Source: Datisca glomerata (taxonomy: Eukaryota > Streptophyta > Magnoliopsida > Cucurbitales > Datiscaceae). From it: a DNA stretch of 64,000 bases. Below, piece by piece: positions 34,380 to 45,010 of this stretch. Below the pieces are notes generated by a model, which saw only the letters and a list, made by a program, of their open reading frames with translations, had not been told where the DNA came from and did no database searches. The stretch's first letter is position 1; the number at the start of each line of letters is the position of its first letter. The stretch is taken from contig QANY01008651.1 in NCBI GenBank assembly GCA_003255025.1, forward strand, positions 2,651,279 to 2,715,278, read 5' to 3'. Both the position numbers and the translations under genes were made by a program.

Positions 34380-37300
34380 CTTCTTCTTGTTCTTCTTCTT
34401 TACTTGTTTTTCTTGTTTTTCTTGTTCTTCTTATTCTTCTTCTTCCCTTTTTCTTCTTCTTCACTTATTCTTATTCTTCTTGTTCTTGTTTTTCTTATTC
34501 TTGTTCTTCATCTTCTTCTTCTTCTTCTTCTTCTTGTTTTTGCCCTTCTTCTTATTCTTGTTCTTGTTATCGTTCTTGTTTTTGTTCTTCTTGTTTTTCT
34601 TACACTTTCCAATTCTTCTTGTTCTTGTTCTTCTTGTTGTTATTCTTATTCTTGTTCTTGTTATTGTTGTTCTTGTTCTTATTCTTGTTGTTCTTGTTCA
34701 TCTTGTTCTTGTTCTTCTTCTTGTTCTTCTTGTTATTCTTCTTGTTGTTCTTGTTCTCATTCTTCTTGTTCTCGTTCTTGTTCTTCTTGTTCTTGTCCTT
34801 GCTCTTGTTGTTCTTGTTGTTCTTATTTTTCTTGTTGTTTTTGTTCTTGTTCTTGTTGTATTTGTTATTCTTCTTGTTCTTGTTCTTCTTGTTTTTGTTT
34901 TTGTTGTTATTGTTCTTCTTGTTCTTCTTGTTTTTGTTCTTGTTCGTGTTGTTCTCGTTCTTCTTGTTCTCATTCTGGTTGTTCCTATTCTTGTTCTTAT
35001 TTTTGTTCTTGTTATTGTCCTTGTTCTTGTTGTCCTTCTTGTTGTTGTTCTTCTTACTGTTCTTTTTCTTCTTGTTCATGTTCTTTTTCTTCTTGTTCAT
35101 GTTCTTGTTCTTCTTGTTCATGTTCTTGTTCTTCTTGTTCATGTTCTTGTTCTTCTTGTTCGTGTTCTCGTTCTTCTTGTTCGTGTTCTCGTTCTTCTTG
35201 TTCGTGTTCTCGTTCTTCTTGTCCGAGTGCTTGTTCTTCTTGTTCGAGTGCTTGTTCTTCTTGTTCGAGTGCTTGTTCTTGTTGGAGTGCTTGTTCTTGT
35301 TATAGTGCTTGTTCTTCTTCTAGTGCTTGTTCTTGTTATAGTGCTTGTTCTTCTTCTAGTGCTTGTTCTTCTTCTAGTGCTTGTTCTTCTTCTAGTGCTT
35401 GTTCTTCTTCTAGTGCTTGTTCTTCTAGTGCTTGTTCTTCTAGTGCTTGTTCTTCTAGTGCTTGTTCTTCTAGTGGTTCTTCTTCTTCTTCTTGTTCTTC
35501 TTCTTCTTCTTCTTCTTCTTCTTCTTCTTGTTCTTGTTCTTCTTCTTCTTCTTCTTGTTCTTGTTCTTGTTCTTCTTCTTCTTCTTCTTGTTCTTGTTCT
35601 TGTTCTTGTTCTTCTTCTTCTTCTTGTTCTTCTTCTTCTTCTTCTTCTTCTTCATCTTCTTCTTCTTCTTCTTGTTCTTCTTCTTCTTCTTGTTCTTCTT
35701 CTTGTTCTTCTTCTTCTTCTTGTTCTTCTTCTTGTTCTTCTTCTTCTTGTTCTTCTTCTTCTTCTTCTTCTTCTTCTTCTTCTTGTTCTTCTTCTTCTTC
35801 TTCTTCTTGTTCTTGTTCTTCTTCTTCTTCTTCTTCTTCTTCTTGTTCTTCTTCTTGTTCTTCTTCTTCTTCTTATTCTTGTTCTTCTTCTTGTTCTTCT
35901 TGTTCTTCTTGTTCTTCTTCTTGTTCTTCTTCTTCTTCTTGTTCTTCTTGTTCTTCTTCTTCTTGTTCTTCTTCTTCTTCTTGTTCTTCTTCTTGTTCTT
36001 CTTCTTGTTCTTCTTCTTCTTCTTCTTCTTCTTCTTCTAGCGCTTCTTCTAGCGCTTCTTCTAGCGCTTCTTCTAGCGCTTCTTCTTCTAGTGCTTCTTC
36101 TTCTAGTGCTTCTTCTTCTAGTGCTTCTTCTTCTTCTTCTTCTTCTTCTAGTGCTTCTTCTTCTTCTTCTTCTTCTTCTAGTGTTTCTTCTTCTAGTGCT
36201 TCTTCTTCTTCTTCTTCTTCTTCTTCTAGTGCTTCTTCTTCTTCTTCTTCTTCTTCTTCTTCTTCTTCTTCTTCTTCTTCTCCTTCTCCTTCTTCTCCTT
36301 CTCCTTTTCCTTCTCCTTCTCCTTCTTCTTCTTCTTCTTCTTCTTCTTCTAGTGCTTCTTCTTCTTCTTCTTCTTCTTCTTCTTCTAGTGCTTCTTCTTC
36401 TTCTTCTTCTTCTTCTAGTGCTTCTTCTTCTTCTTCTTCTTCTTCTGCTGCTTCTTCTTCTTCTTCTTCTTCTTCTGCTGCTTCTTCTTCTTCTACTTCT
36501 TTTGCTGCTTCTGCTTCTTCTGCTGCTTCTGCTTCTTCTGCTGCTCTTGCTTCTTCTGCTGCTCCTGCTTCTTCTGCTGCTCCTGCTGCTCCTGCTTCTT
36601 TTGCTGCTTCTGCTTCTTCTGCTGCTTCTGCTTCTTCGGCTGCTTCTGCTTCTTCGGCTGCTTCTGCTTCTTCTGCTGCTTCTGCTTCTTCTGCTTCTTC
36701 TGCTGCTCCTGCTTCTTCTGCTGCTCCTGCTTCTTCTGCTGCTCCTGCTGCTCCTGCAGCTCCTGCTGCTCCTGCTGCTCTGCTGCTCCTGCTGCTCCTG
36801 CTGCTCCTGCTGCTCCTGCTGCTCCTGCTGCTGCTTCTGCTCCTTCTGCTTCTTCTGCTTCTTCTGCTGCTTGTGCTTCTTCTGCTGCTTGTGCTACTTC
36901 TGTTGCTTGTGCTACTTCTGCTGCTTGTGCTTCTTCTGCTGCTTCTGCTTCTTCTGCTTCTTCTACTCCTACTTCTGCTTCTTCTGCTTCTTCTGCTGCT
37001 TCTGCTTCTTCTGTTGCTTCTGCTTCTTCTGCTTCTTCTGCTTCTGCTGCTTCTTCTGCTTCTTCTGCTTCTGCTGCTTCTTCTGCTTCTGCTGCTTCTG
37101 CTGCTTCTTCTGCTTCTTCTGCTTCTGCTGCTTCTTCTGCTTCTTCTACTTCTGCTGCTTCTGCTGCTTCTGCTGCTTTATGCTGCTTCTGCTGCTTCTG
37201 CTGATGCTTCTGCTGCTTCTTCTGCTTCTGCTCCTTCTGCTGCTTCTGCTTCTTCTTCTGCTTCTTCTGCTTCTGCTTCTTCTGCTGCTTCTGCTGCTTC

Positions 37301-37890
37301 TGTTGCTTCTGCTTCTTCTGCTGCTTCTGCTTCTTCTGCTGCTTCTGCTTCTTTTGCTGTTTCTGCTGCTTCTGCTGCTTCTGCTTCTTCTGCTGCTTCT
37401 GCTGCTTCTGTTGCTTCTGCTGCTTCTGCTTCTTCTGCTTCTTCTGCTGCTTCTGCTTCTTCTGCTGCTTCTGCTTCTTCTGCTGCTTCTGCTGCTTCTG
37501 CTGCTGCTGCTTCTGCTACTTCTGCTTCTTCTGCTGCTTCTGTTGCTTCTGCTGCTGCTGCTTCTGCTTCTTCTGCTGCTTCTGCTTCTTCTGCTTCTTC
37601 TGCTTCTTCTGCTTCTTCTGCTGCTTCTGCTGCTTCTGCTTCTTCTGCTGCTTCTCCTGCTTCTGCTGCTTCTGCTTCTTCTGCTTCTTCTGCTGCTTCT
37701 GCTGCTTCTGCTGCTTCAGCTGCTTCAGCTGCTTCTGCTTCTTCTGCTGCTTCCGCTGCTTCTGCTACTTCCCCTGCTTCCCCTGCTTCCCCTTCTTCCC
37801 CTTCTTCCTCTTCTTCTTCTTCTTTGTGTCCCCCTCCTCCTCCTCCTCTTCCTCCTCTTCATCCTCTTCCTTCTTCTTGTTGTTGCTTCC

Positions 37891-37940
<50 letters not shown>

Positions 37941-38000
37941 CGTCTCCTTGTTGTTCTCCACTTCCCCCTCGCCCTCGCCCCCGCTTCCCCATCCCCCTCC
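34380..38000 (+). repeat. 3.6-kb TTC/TTG/TGC triplet mega-array
   Basis: Almost uninterrupted pyrimidine-plus-G DNA built of triplets. Sub-domains in order: TTCTTG/TTC mixtures (34380-35040); 18-24-bp units 'ttcttgttcatg' changing to 'ttcttgttcgtg' (35060-35220); 'tgcttgttcttctag' units (35225-35470); nearly pure TTC with TTG interruptions (35470-36040); 'tagtgcttcttcttc' units (36040-36430); TTCTGC/CTGCTG blocks (36430-37760), including a CTGCTC run at 36725-36830; CCTTCTTCC (37760-37870); then (TTG)n. Adenine is nearly absent on the plus strand. Very long open frames (poly-Leu, poly-Ser, poly-Ala/Ser) result only from the lack of stop triplets and are not genes. Confidence 0.95.
37891..37940 (+). 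repeat. (TTG)n microsatellite, about 16 units
   Basis: Perfect 50-base TTG run at the right end of the triplet mega-array. Good candidate for length polymorphism. Confidence 0.95.
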
Positions 38001-38100
38001 TCCTTACCTCAAAGGGAGTATAGCCAGCCTATCCATCATAACATAATATAGGAAAGTAAGCCCTCTCCCTTGTCAACTCCGAACGAATTCTTAGTTAGTC

Positions 38101-38235
38101 GTAAATGAGAACTCTAGTTGCTTGTTGGCAGCATTGAGAAGCAGCCGCTTTTTTGGATAGGGCCAACTCTTTGCGGGGTTCTGCATTTTGCGCTCCTTCT
38201 GTCGCTTCGATCATCTCTGTAGATACTGTATTTGT
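38101..38235 (-). pseudogene. Short coding remnant related to the 61.9-kb junction
   Basis: The minus strand reads TEMIEATEGAQNAEPRKELA. The same motif (KEMIKAAEGAQKRR) occurs on the minus strand at about 61923-61980. Both look like pieces of a coiled-coil protein, perhaps a retrotransposon antisense ORF. Identity is not established. Confidence 0.4.
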
Positions 38236-38240
38236 CTGGA

Positions 38241-39942
38241 CCAATAATTTAAATATACACATTTCGTTTATTAGTTCATTTACTAGTCTAAGACTATGTG
38301 TGATTTTTAAAAATAAAAAATAAAAATAAAACAATTTTTAACTAGATAAATAGCCTAAGGATTAAAAATGAAAAAAAAGCGTCCAATGACTAAAAAATTA
38401 AAAAAATGAGCAAAAGGATTAAAAGTAAAATGGTAAACCCTAATTTTGCCTATAAATAAGGAGTGAAACCTTCACTCGAAATGGTGCTTTTTTAGAAAGA
38501 GGAGAATGTGATTTTGGAGAGAGAAATAAGATGTTTTTGGAATGAGAAAGAGAAGAATCTTATGAGAGAATGAGTGATCTTTTTCGAGAGAGAGTGAGAA
38601 ATATGAGAGATTTTCTAAGAGAGAGAGAGATGATGAGAGCTTATATTTATATTCATATATTCATCTTCTCTTATTCTATTTTTTTCTAATGTTGTTTAAG
38701 TTTCTTGCATCTTTACTAACAATATATTGTTCATTTTTCTTCATCATTTCTCCTCCATACTCATGTAGTTTATATTCTTTATTTTATTTTCCATATATAA
38801 GTGTTTGTCTTCTTCTTCTTCATCTTTTATTCTTAATCTCGAGGTTAATTGTATGCATTTTTATTTTTCTTATAAATTTGATAATGAGATATATTTGTCA
38901 TCAATTCAATCAACGTATTTGAGGATGAAGCATTTTGAGAGGTGCAAAAATTAACTCAATGTGAATCAACCCTTTAATAGGTCAAAAATGTACATTGTAT
39001 GCTAAACATCCTCTATGATAATTTTCTCATACATAATAAATGCATAAAATACCATGTAGAGAGTTAAACACTTTTATAGATAAAGATTATGCAAATATTT
39101 AAGCTTTGAATTTTTTTAAATGCTCTCACAAGTCTTTTCATTTTTTTAGATCTTGTTACTATTTTGGTGACACTTGTTTGAACTAGTTACCATATAGGAT
39201 TATTCCTTTGCTATTTGATTAGCAATCATAGAAGAAAGAAAAAATAGTAATTAGTAGACTAATTAGTCTAAAAATAAAAAATGAGTATATTTATATCCTA
39301 AAAAAATATTTTTTGAGATTTTATATATCATTTTTCTTATAACATTCGGTTTAATTAGTTATTATATGTAATTTATCATTACCGTTTGATTAGTAATTAT
39401 TCAAAAAAATTAATGGTAATCAGTAGGTTAGCTAGTAAAAATGATTGATTTATTCATACCTACAATTAAAAATATATATATATATATACTTTCTCTTTTA
39501 TGGAGGGGACAAAATTTGAAATTTTGTACTGGTTGTGGACAACAACCAAAGCTGCTGTCCACAGTTTTCTTGCCCCTAAAAACACACATCATGAGAGCCA
39601 AGGCGTAGCTGTAGCTCTCAACCTTAATTTTATTTTATTTTTATTTTTTTTACATAATGTATTTTAATTTGTTCTTACATATTTTCCTTCTTCCAATGTT
39701 TTATATGTTATCTACTTTGTCATCTTAAAATTGTATGTGATTCCAACTTTGCATCTCTTTAATTCTTTCTTTTATATGATTATTAATATAATTTTCTTTA
39801 CATCTTTATTTATTTAATACTCTTATATTATCATGTTTATAATGTAATTCTTGTGTCATTCCCTTATTATTAGAGTTAATATTAATAAATGCGTAGATTA
39901 CAATTTTAACTATTAGATTTAAATATTTTATTACTTAGTTTT
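38241..39942. other. AT-rich spacer, probable retrotransposon leader/LTR remains
   Basis: Contains a purine-rich 'gagagaga' region at 38480-38640 preceded by 'cctataaataag' (38450), which looks like a TATA box and transcribed leader. No gene seen. May be part of the LTR whose end lies at 41153. Confidence 0.35.
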
Positions 39943-39957
39943 CACTACAAAAAATCG
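39943..39957 (+). mobile_element. CACTA-type terminus (single end)
   Basis: CACTACAAAAAATCG, the classic end of plant CACTA elements, followed by a subterminal 'ggacgacggactttgag'. No matching inverted end was found in the window, so this is a fragment or chance. Confidence 0.35.
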
Positions 39958-40256
39958 GACGACGGACTTTGAGATTTTTGGGATATCAAATTTCTCGAAC
40001 TACTGAGCTGAAGAATTATTTTGTGATACCGAGAATAACTCAATAATATTTTGATTTTATAAAAATAATAAAAAGATAAAAAATAGTTTTTCAATGGTCT
40101 TTGTATCACTCATTAAAGGTCATTTATTTTGTTCATTTTGATGATGCAAAATGTACCAAATAAGACATTCAAAAATGAATTTCTTTAACATTGTTTTAAA
40201 ATATAATTTGAATAGCATTTGATTAAATATGGCAACTATTTTAACAATGGGTGATG

Positions 40257-40959
40257 CTAGGGGTGTTCAACGGTCGGTCTGGTCAGATTTTTAGAAGAAA
40301 ATGAGACCAGATCGGAAATTACGGTCCTTCTATATGAAGGACCGAACCGACCAAAACACTGTAAAAAATCTGAACCGACCAGACCAAACTTCAACGGTCG
40401 GTTCAGACGGATTTTACGGTCTAAGTACACATTTTGTACGCATGATAAATACGCGTAATTTTCATATTAAAAGTTTAATACACGGTTAATACATTGAACG
40501 CGTTTTGTACGTGTGATAAATACGCGTAATTTTCAGATTAAAAGTTTAATACACGGTTAAGACATTGAACGTATTATATACGTGATAAATACGTCTTATT
40601 TCAGGGCATGCTTTAATAGCACACGCATGTAGGCGCTTACTTCATCATGAGGAGGTACATGTATTACTTTTATAACTCATTCACACATTAGCTCTCTATT
40701 TCCTTTCCGACGTGAGAATGGAGAAAAGTCATTTTTAATTGAAAAATTACTTTATTATATATATATATATATATATTATACGGTCGGTCTGGTGGGTCCA
40801 GTCTAGACTTGATTGAAATTCTGGACCGAACCAAAAGTTCGGTCCTCTCTAAAAGAAGGACCGTACCGACCAAATATGAGAAAAAACCATCCTGACCGAT
40901 CAACTTCGGTCCGATCCAGATCAGATTACACGGTCTGGATGGTTTTTGAACACCCCTAG
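40257..40959. mobile_element. 703-bp nonautonomous TIR element
   Basis: Perfect 14-bp inverted ends CTAGGGGTGTTCAA (40257-40270) and TTGAACACCCCTAG (40946-40959), with longer imperfect inverted similarity inside ('ggtcggtctggtcagat' versus 'atccagaccgt'). Flanked on both sides by GTGATG, a 6-bp target duplication. No coding sequence. Internally it has two 78-bp tandem units 'gtacg..tgataaatacgcgtaattttca..ttaaaagtttaatacacggtta' (from about 40437) plus a third partial one. Confidence 0.8.
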
Positions 40960-41717
40960 GTGATGTGGGGGTGCTAATATCTTCTCCACACACAAATGAC
41001 TCACAAACCAACTTTAAGTTTTCGTAGACCAAAATTTTTTGTTTTAAAATAGATGACCGATCACACCCTAAAATGATTGGTGGCGATTCTGAATTTCTTT
41101 TTCTCGAAAATGATTTTTTAATCGTCGTTTCGCGTCCCGTGCACGTTGCGACAGCTTGGCGACTCTAGTGGGAACGTAATTTGTCTAACCATTTTTCAGA
41201 TCGATAAAGAGTCAAGTCAAAAATTTTAACACATGTTATCCTTTTTATGTGTTTCTTTGTTTGTTATTTAATTCATCATTTTTCTTATTCATGCTTGTAG
41301 TTGTGTATAGTTTATTTTTTACGATGCATATTTTTTTACATAATTTCTAATTCATACACATACACTAACCCCATACCCAAGCTTTCCCTTTAGGATTAGA
41401 GAGAATGAGTAGTGGTATACTTTTGTGGGATTGAGATTCCCATGCAAGCTCGTGAAAGTTCTCACTCAGGTCGACGCTTTCGGGATACCGTTTGGGGTCT
41501 CTATTACTCCATTTGGATAACAATGTGGACAACCTGAGAGCTTTTTAAGAGTTTTAGACCTTAACTACACATATCTAGACAACCTTAAAGCCTCCCATAA
41601 TGAGCAATCAAAACCAAATCCTAGGGTCTCCCAATTGTGTTAGGTAGGTCATGTTGAACATTTATGTGGTACTTGATATTTGCCATAATTTGTTTTTAAT
41701 TTTTTGAATCGAGTTAT

Positions 41718-41815
41718 CGTCATCATCATCATCATCATGGTCGTCATCATGTCATCCTCACCCTCATCATCATCCTCATTATCATCCTCATCATCATTAT
41801 CACCACCATAATTGT
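41718..41815 (+). repeat. (TCA)n-rich simple repeat
   Basis: Imperfect 'atcatcatcatcatggtcgtcatcat' and 'cctcatcatc' tract in the leader of gypsy remnant 3. Confidence 0.8.
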
Positions 41816-42308
41816 ATCATTTTCATCGTTACATACATCGTTGATTACTAGTGTTATTACTTTAGCATACAAGTACAATACATTTTTTGGGGCGAATCTT
41901 ATTTCCCTCCATCTTTTAGAATTGTTATTAACTCCATCCATCAACATTTTTTCTAAACTGATGATTTGTATATAATTATTCATTTCATGCATCAGAATTT
42001 TTATTATTTCTTTTGTGCATTATAAGTTTAACTTTAGTACATGCATCATAGGTTCATCATTTGCTTCATATTTTATAGGATTTATGTACTCTTTCATGCA
42101 TTGAAATTTCTTTCATTCATCCATGCATTATATTTTCTTTCTTTCCCTCGTGCATATGCTAATGTAGTTTTCTTTTTTTTGTTTTAAAAAATGAATAAAA
42201 ATGAAAGAGAAAAAGAAAACATATTAGGTGCGCCTCCATTATCCTTAAAGAGCAAAATATCAAGCTAGAATCATAGATGAACAAAAAAATGCAATCACAA
42301 AAGATAAC

Positions 42309-43310
42309 GAAACAATAAATTTGGGAGCTGAAAGAACAAATGCCCAGAGTCCTGGAACTTTTCGCTCAACAAAGGAAAAACATGTCTTGAAAATCCGCAA
42401 AGGGTTTCATCACCATGAGATCAACGTCGATACTCCACTTTACCCTCCTGGGTTCACTATATTCTACCGATGTCATCAGACAAATCGATTCCCTGCTCCA
42501 TCAATACCAATAAATGTGCAGCACTACATGTTTCTAAGTCCCCAAGAATTGATGCATTCAAGAAAATTTGGGTACGCCACTCCAACAACGGCACCTGACC
42601 ACAATCAAGTTTTTACCTCACAAAGAGAACATGATAATGAGTGAATCTTCATACCCGATCTCGATGACCCAAAAGCGCAGAAGCTCGTTATCAAACTAAG
42701 CGAAATTCCACTGATGAGTGATAAGTTGGATTTTCTAGAAGTGAGGTTGCATGCTATTGAAGGAACATATACATACGGTACCACTGATGCCACCCAATTA
42801 TGTATGGTCCTAGATATAACCATCCTTCACAAATTCAAACTTCATGAGTTTGAAAGGTATGATGGCAGTACATGTCTGAGGAGTCACCTTATTATGTATT
42901 GTAGAAAAATGACTACATGCAAGCATGATGATAAGTTGTTGATCCATTTTTTTCTCAAGACAATTTGATTGGGGGTTGCATCTCGTTGGCACATCCAGTT
43001 GGATGGTCAACATATCCAGAGATGTAAAGACTAAGCTGACGTTTTTCTGAGATAATACAAGTATAATATGGACATGGCTTCTAATTATTTTAATCTGTAA
43101 AGGTTGAAAAAAAAACATATTGAAAGCTTCAAGGAATATGCTCAAAGGTGGAGGGAATTAGCTGCTCAAGTATAACCCGCCTTGTTAAAAAATAGCTGGA
43201 ATGTTCATCAATACCTAGAGGTCTTTATGATAGAATGATTGAAAATGCTCTAAGCAACTTTTCTGATATTATAGTCATTAGTGAAATACTAGAATGTGGG
43301 ATAAAAAGTA
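42309..43310 (+). pseudogene. gypsy gag pseudogene
   Basis: Three frames together give a typical plant gag: an N-terminal piece 42321-42644, then KLDFLEVRLHAIEGTYTYGT, FKLHEFERYDGSTCLRSHLI and MYCRKMTTCKHDDKLLIHFF (42714-42968), then after frameshifts an 'ESFKEYAQRWRELAAQV'-like segment near 43120-43175. Stop codons and shifts at about 42645, 42966 and after show it is dead. Similarity ends near 43310. Confidence 0.75.
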
Positions 43311-43631
43311 GTCATTTTTGTCTCCTGGTAGTGAGCAATCTAGACATAGAAATTGACACCATCCACACAATTTTCAATCTTTAACCCCTCATCAGTTTAT
43401 AATTACTTGAATTTCCATCAACAAACATGTCCCATCAATAAACTTATAATCCAAAGAAGTGTAAAAGAATTCAAAAATGCAAACAGAAAAAGCTGTCTCT
43501 TTCACAATTTCACCCATCCTTATCAAAGAAACACATCAACTGGCTTCACTGACTACAAATACAATCTAAACTCAGGAAAACATTACTTTGCACATGCAAA
43601 CACATTGAATCAATCCATAAAAAAAAATTAC
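43311..43631. other. No gene seen; possible intron of the adjacent minus-strand gene
   Basis: AT-rich, without recognised motif. It directly follows the donor of the minus-strand exon at 43632 and may be intron truncated by gypsy remnant 3. Confidence 0.35.
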
Positions 43632-44166
43632 TTTGCTTGGCTACAATGAAAAGCAAAATAATTGAGGATACATCTGTCAATCCCTTGTATCAACTTCATA
43701 TACAGAGACTCAACCTCTGGCTCACTAGCAAAAAATGCATAGATTGAATCCTCACACCCTTTACTCTTTCTCAAATAATTATTAGCCAATTTGCACAGCT
43801 GAGAATACTCATTTGCATCTAAAAATCCAGTTGTTTAGTTGCGTTACGAAGTTAAAAACCTAAAATTTTATTTTATTTTTAGAAAAAACCCACAAAAGGC
43901 ATGTATTATTCCATGAGAATGAATTAAAAATGATTTTAAACTGAGTTTTGGATAGTACTTATCAATATAGTGGGAGAATCTATTAAGGTTACTGACCTGA
44001 CTCGTCTCTGTTCAGACTAATGATGGAATTATTAGCTGGTCTTTCATTTTCTTGCTTGAATTTCACCGGCAGTGGTTACGTGTTGCAGTGATGGCTACGA
44101 ATCCAACCAAGGATGCAACAACTATATGGGTCAGGATTACTTTCCCATATGAAGACGATCCACCAT
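43632..44166 (-). pseudogene. 5' fragment of a nuclear gene, possibly NAD-kinase-like P-loop protein
   Basis: Two minus-strand exons with compatible phases. Exon 44166-44080 (acceptor ttttttag, donor gtaacc) encodes a hydrophobic stretch VILTHIVVASLVGFVAITAT, a likely membrane anchor. Exon 43818-43632 (acceptor ggatttttag, donor gtaatt) encodes LCKLANNYLRKSKGCEDSIY, FFASEPEVESLYMKLIQGID and RCILNYFAFH. The second exon resembles, from memory, the N-terminal half of plant calmodulin-dependent NAD-kinase-type P-loop proteins; this naming is tentative. The rest of the gene (P-loop domain) is missing, and gypsy remnant 3 lies where it should continue. An upstream first exon is also not seen, so I treat it as a truncated gene. 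Confidence 0.5.
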
Positions 44167-44514
44167 CTAAAAAATCACATTTTAATATAAGTTTTTATCA
44201 TTTCACAGAGAGAGAGATGCAAGCTTAGATGGTGGTAATGAGAAAGAAGAATAGTGAGGGAATGAGTATTGATTTGATCTTTACATAGGGAAAAGAGAAA
44301 GAAAATATGAGAGAAGAGAGTTAAATTTTTAAGTTGATTGTGATGGGTTATGAGTTTAAAATTTTAAATTTTGAGAAAATGGTATAAAAATCCTTAACCA
44401 AAATGCAAAGAGTAATGATATCCAAATAACCCAAAAAAACAACCCATGATGGTGGAGTGCCCAAAAAAAGACGAACAAATGTTTATCCCACTTATTTTTT
44501 TTAACGCTCTATTA
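44167..44514. other. Spacer, no gene seen
   Basis: Lies between the minus-strand gene fragment and the start of detectable similarity with segment A near 44515 ('aatattgaattttcaatactc'). Contains a 'gagagagag' tract near 44205. Confidence 0.4.
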
Positions 44515-44739
44515 AATATTGAATTTTCAATACTCTTTCTTATAATTTATATCTATGTATTTTAAAAAATATATTATTTTATCTATATTGTTTTAAAAAA
44601 AGTATGTGTCTTAAGCAATGTGTTTAAAAAACATATTATGTTACTATAGAAAATTAAAATCTCATTTTTATATACACATGATATTAAATGTCATGACGAG
44701 TATTTTAGAGTGATATATCGAATAATTTATCCTTGCTTG

Positions 44740-45010
44740 GCTAGGCCGATTTCTCTGACTTTCTAACAGATGGGTGATGGGGGAGTCATTAGTCAATGAG
44801 AGGTAGCTAATAGCTCAATACCCCACACAAGGCCATAGCTAACAAGACCCAAAAGACACCTGTTATACTCTTTCAAAGTCAACTTTTTTTGTCAATACCA
44901 ACAACCACTCTCATAGTAAAAAAATGAAAAGGACACACCAAGTGTTTGTTTATATATTCCAATGAAACTTTCACCAAAATGGAGTTTTAATTGTGCACTC
45001 TTGGCTAGAA
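44740..45010 (+). promoter_or_regulatory. Promoter of peptide gene B, conserved with copy A
   Basis: The W-box core AGTCAA (44877-44882) sits in the same 'ctctttcaaagtcaac' context as in copy A. A TATA-like 'ttatatatt' lies at about 44950-44958, 55-60 bases before the ATG. The G-box of copy A is not conserved. Confidence 0.5.

Larger units (their letters stand above)
41157..43310 (+). mobile_element. Ty3/gypsy remnant 3: primer-binding region, leader and gag
   Basis: 41157-41173 reads TGGCGACTCTAGTGGGA directly after '..cgttgcgaca' (probable LTR end at 41153), the layout of the primer-binding site in several plant gypsy families. A leader of about 1.1 kb follows, with a (TCA)n tract at 41718-41815, then gag. 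No protease or pol is found downstream, and no 3' LTR. Confidence 0.7.

Noticed and set aside
34600..35142. Minus-strand Asn/Lys-rich ORF of 180 codons
   Set aside because: Complement of the TTCTTG array; no non-repetitive sequence.
34210..38046. Open frames of 1278 and 1215 codons across the triplet array
   Set aside because: They are poly-Leu, poly-Ser and Ala/Ser translations of simple repeats, open in several frames at once because TTC/TTG/TGC triplets contain no stops.
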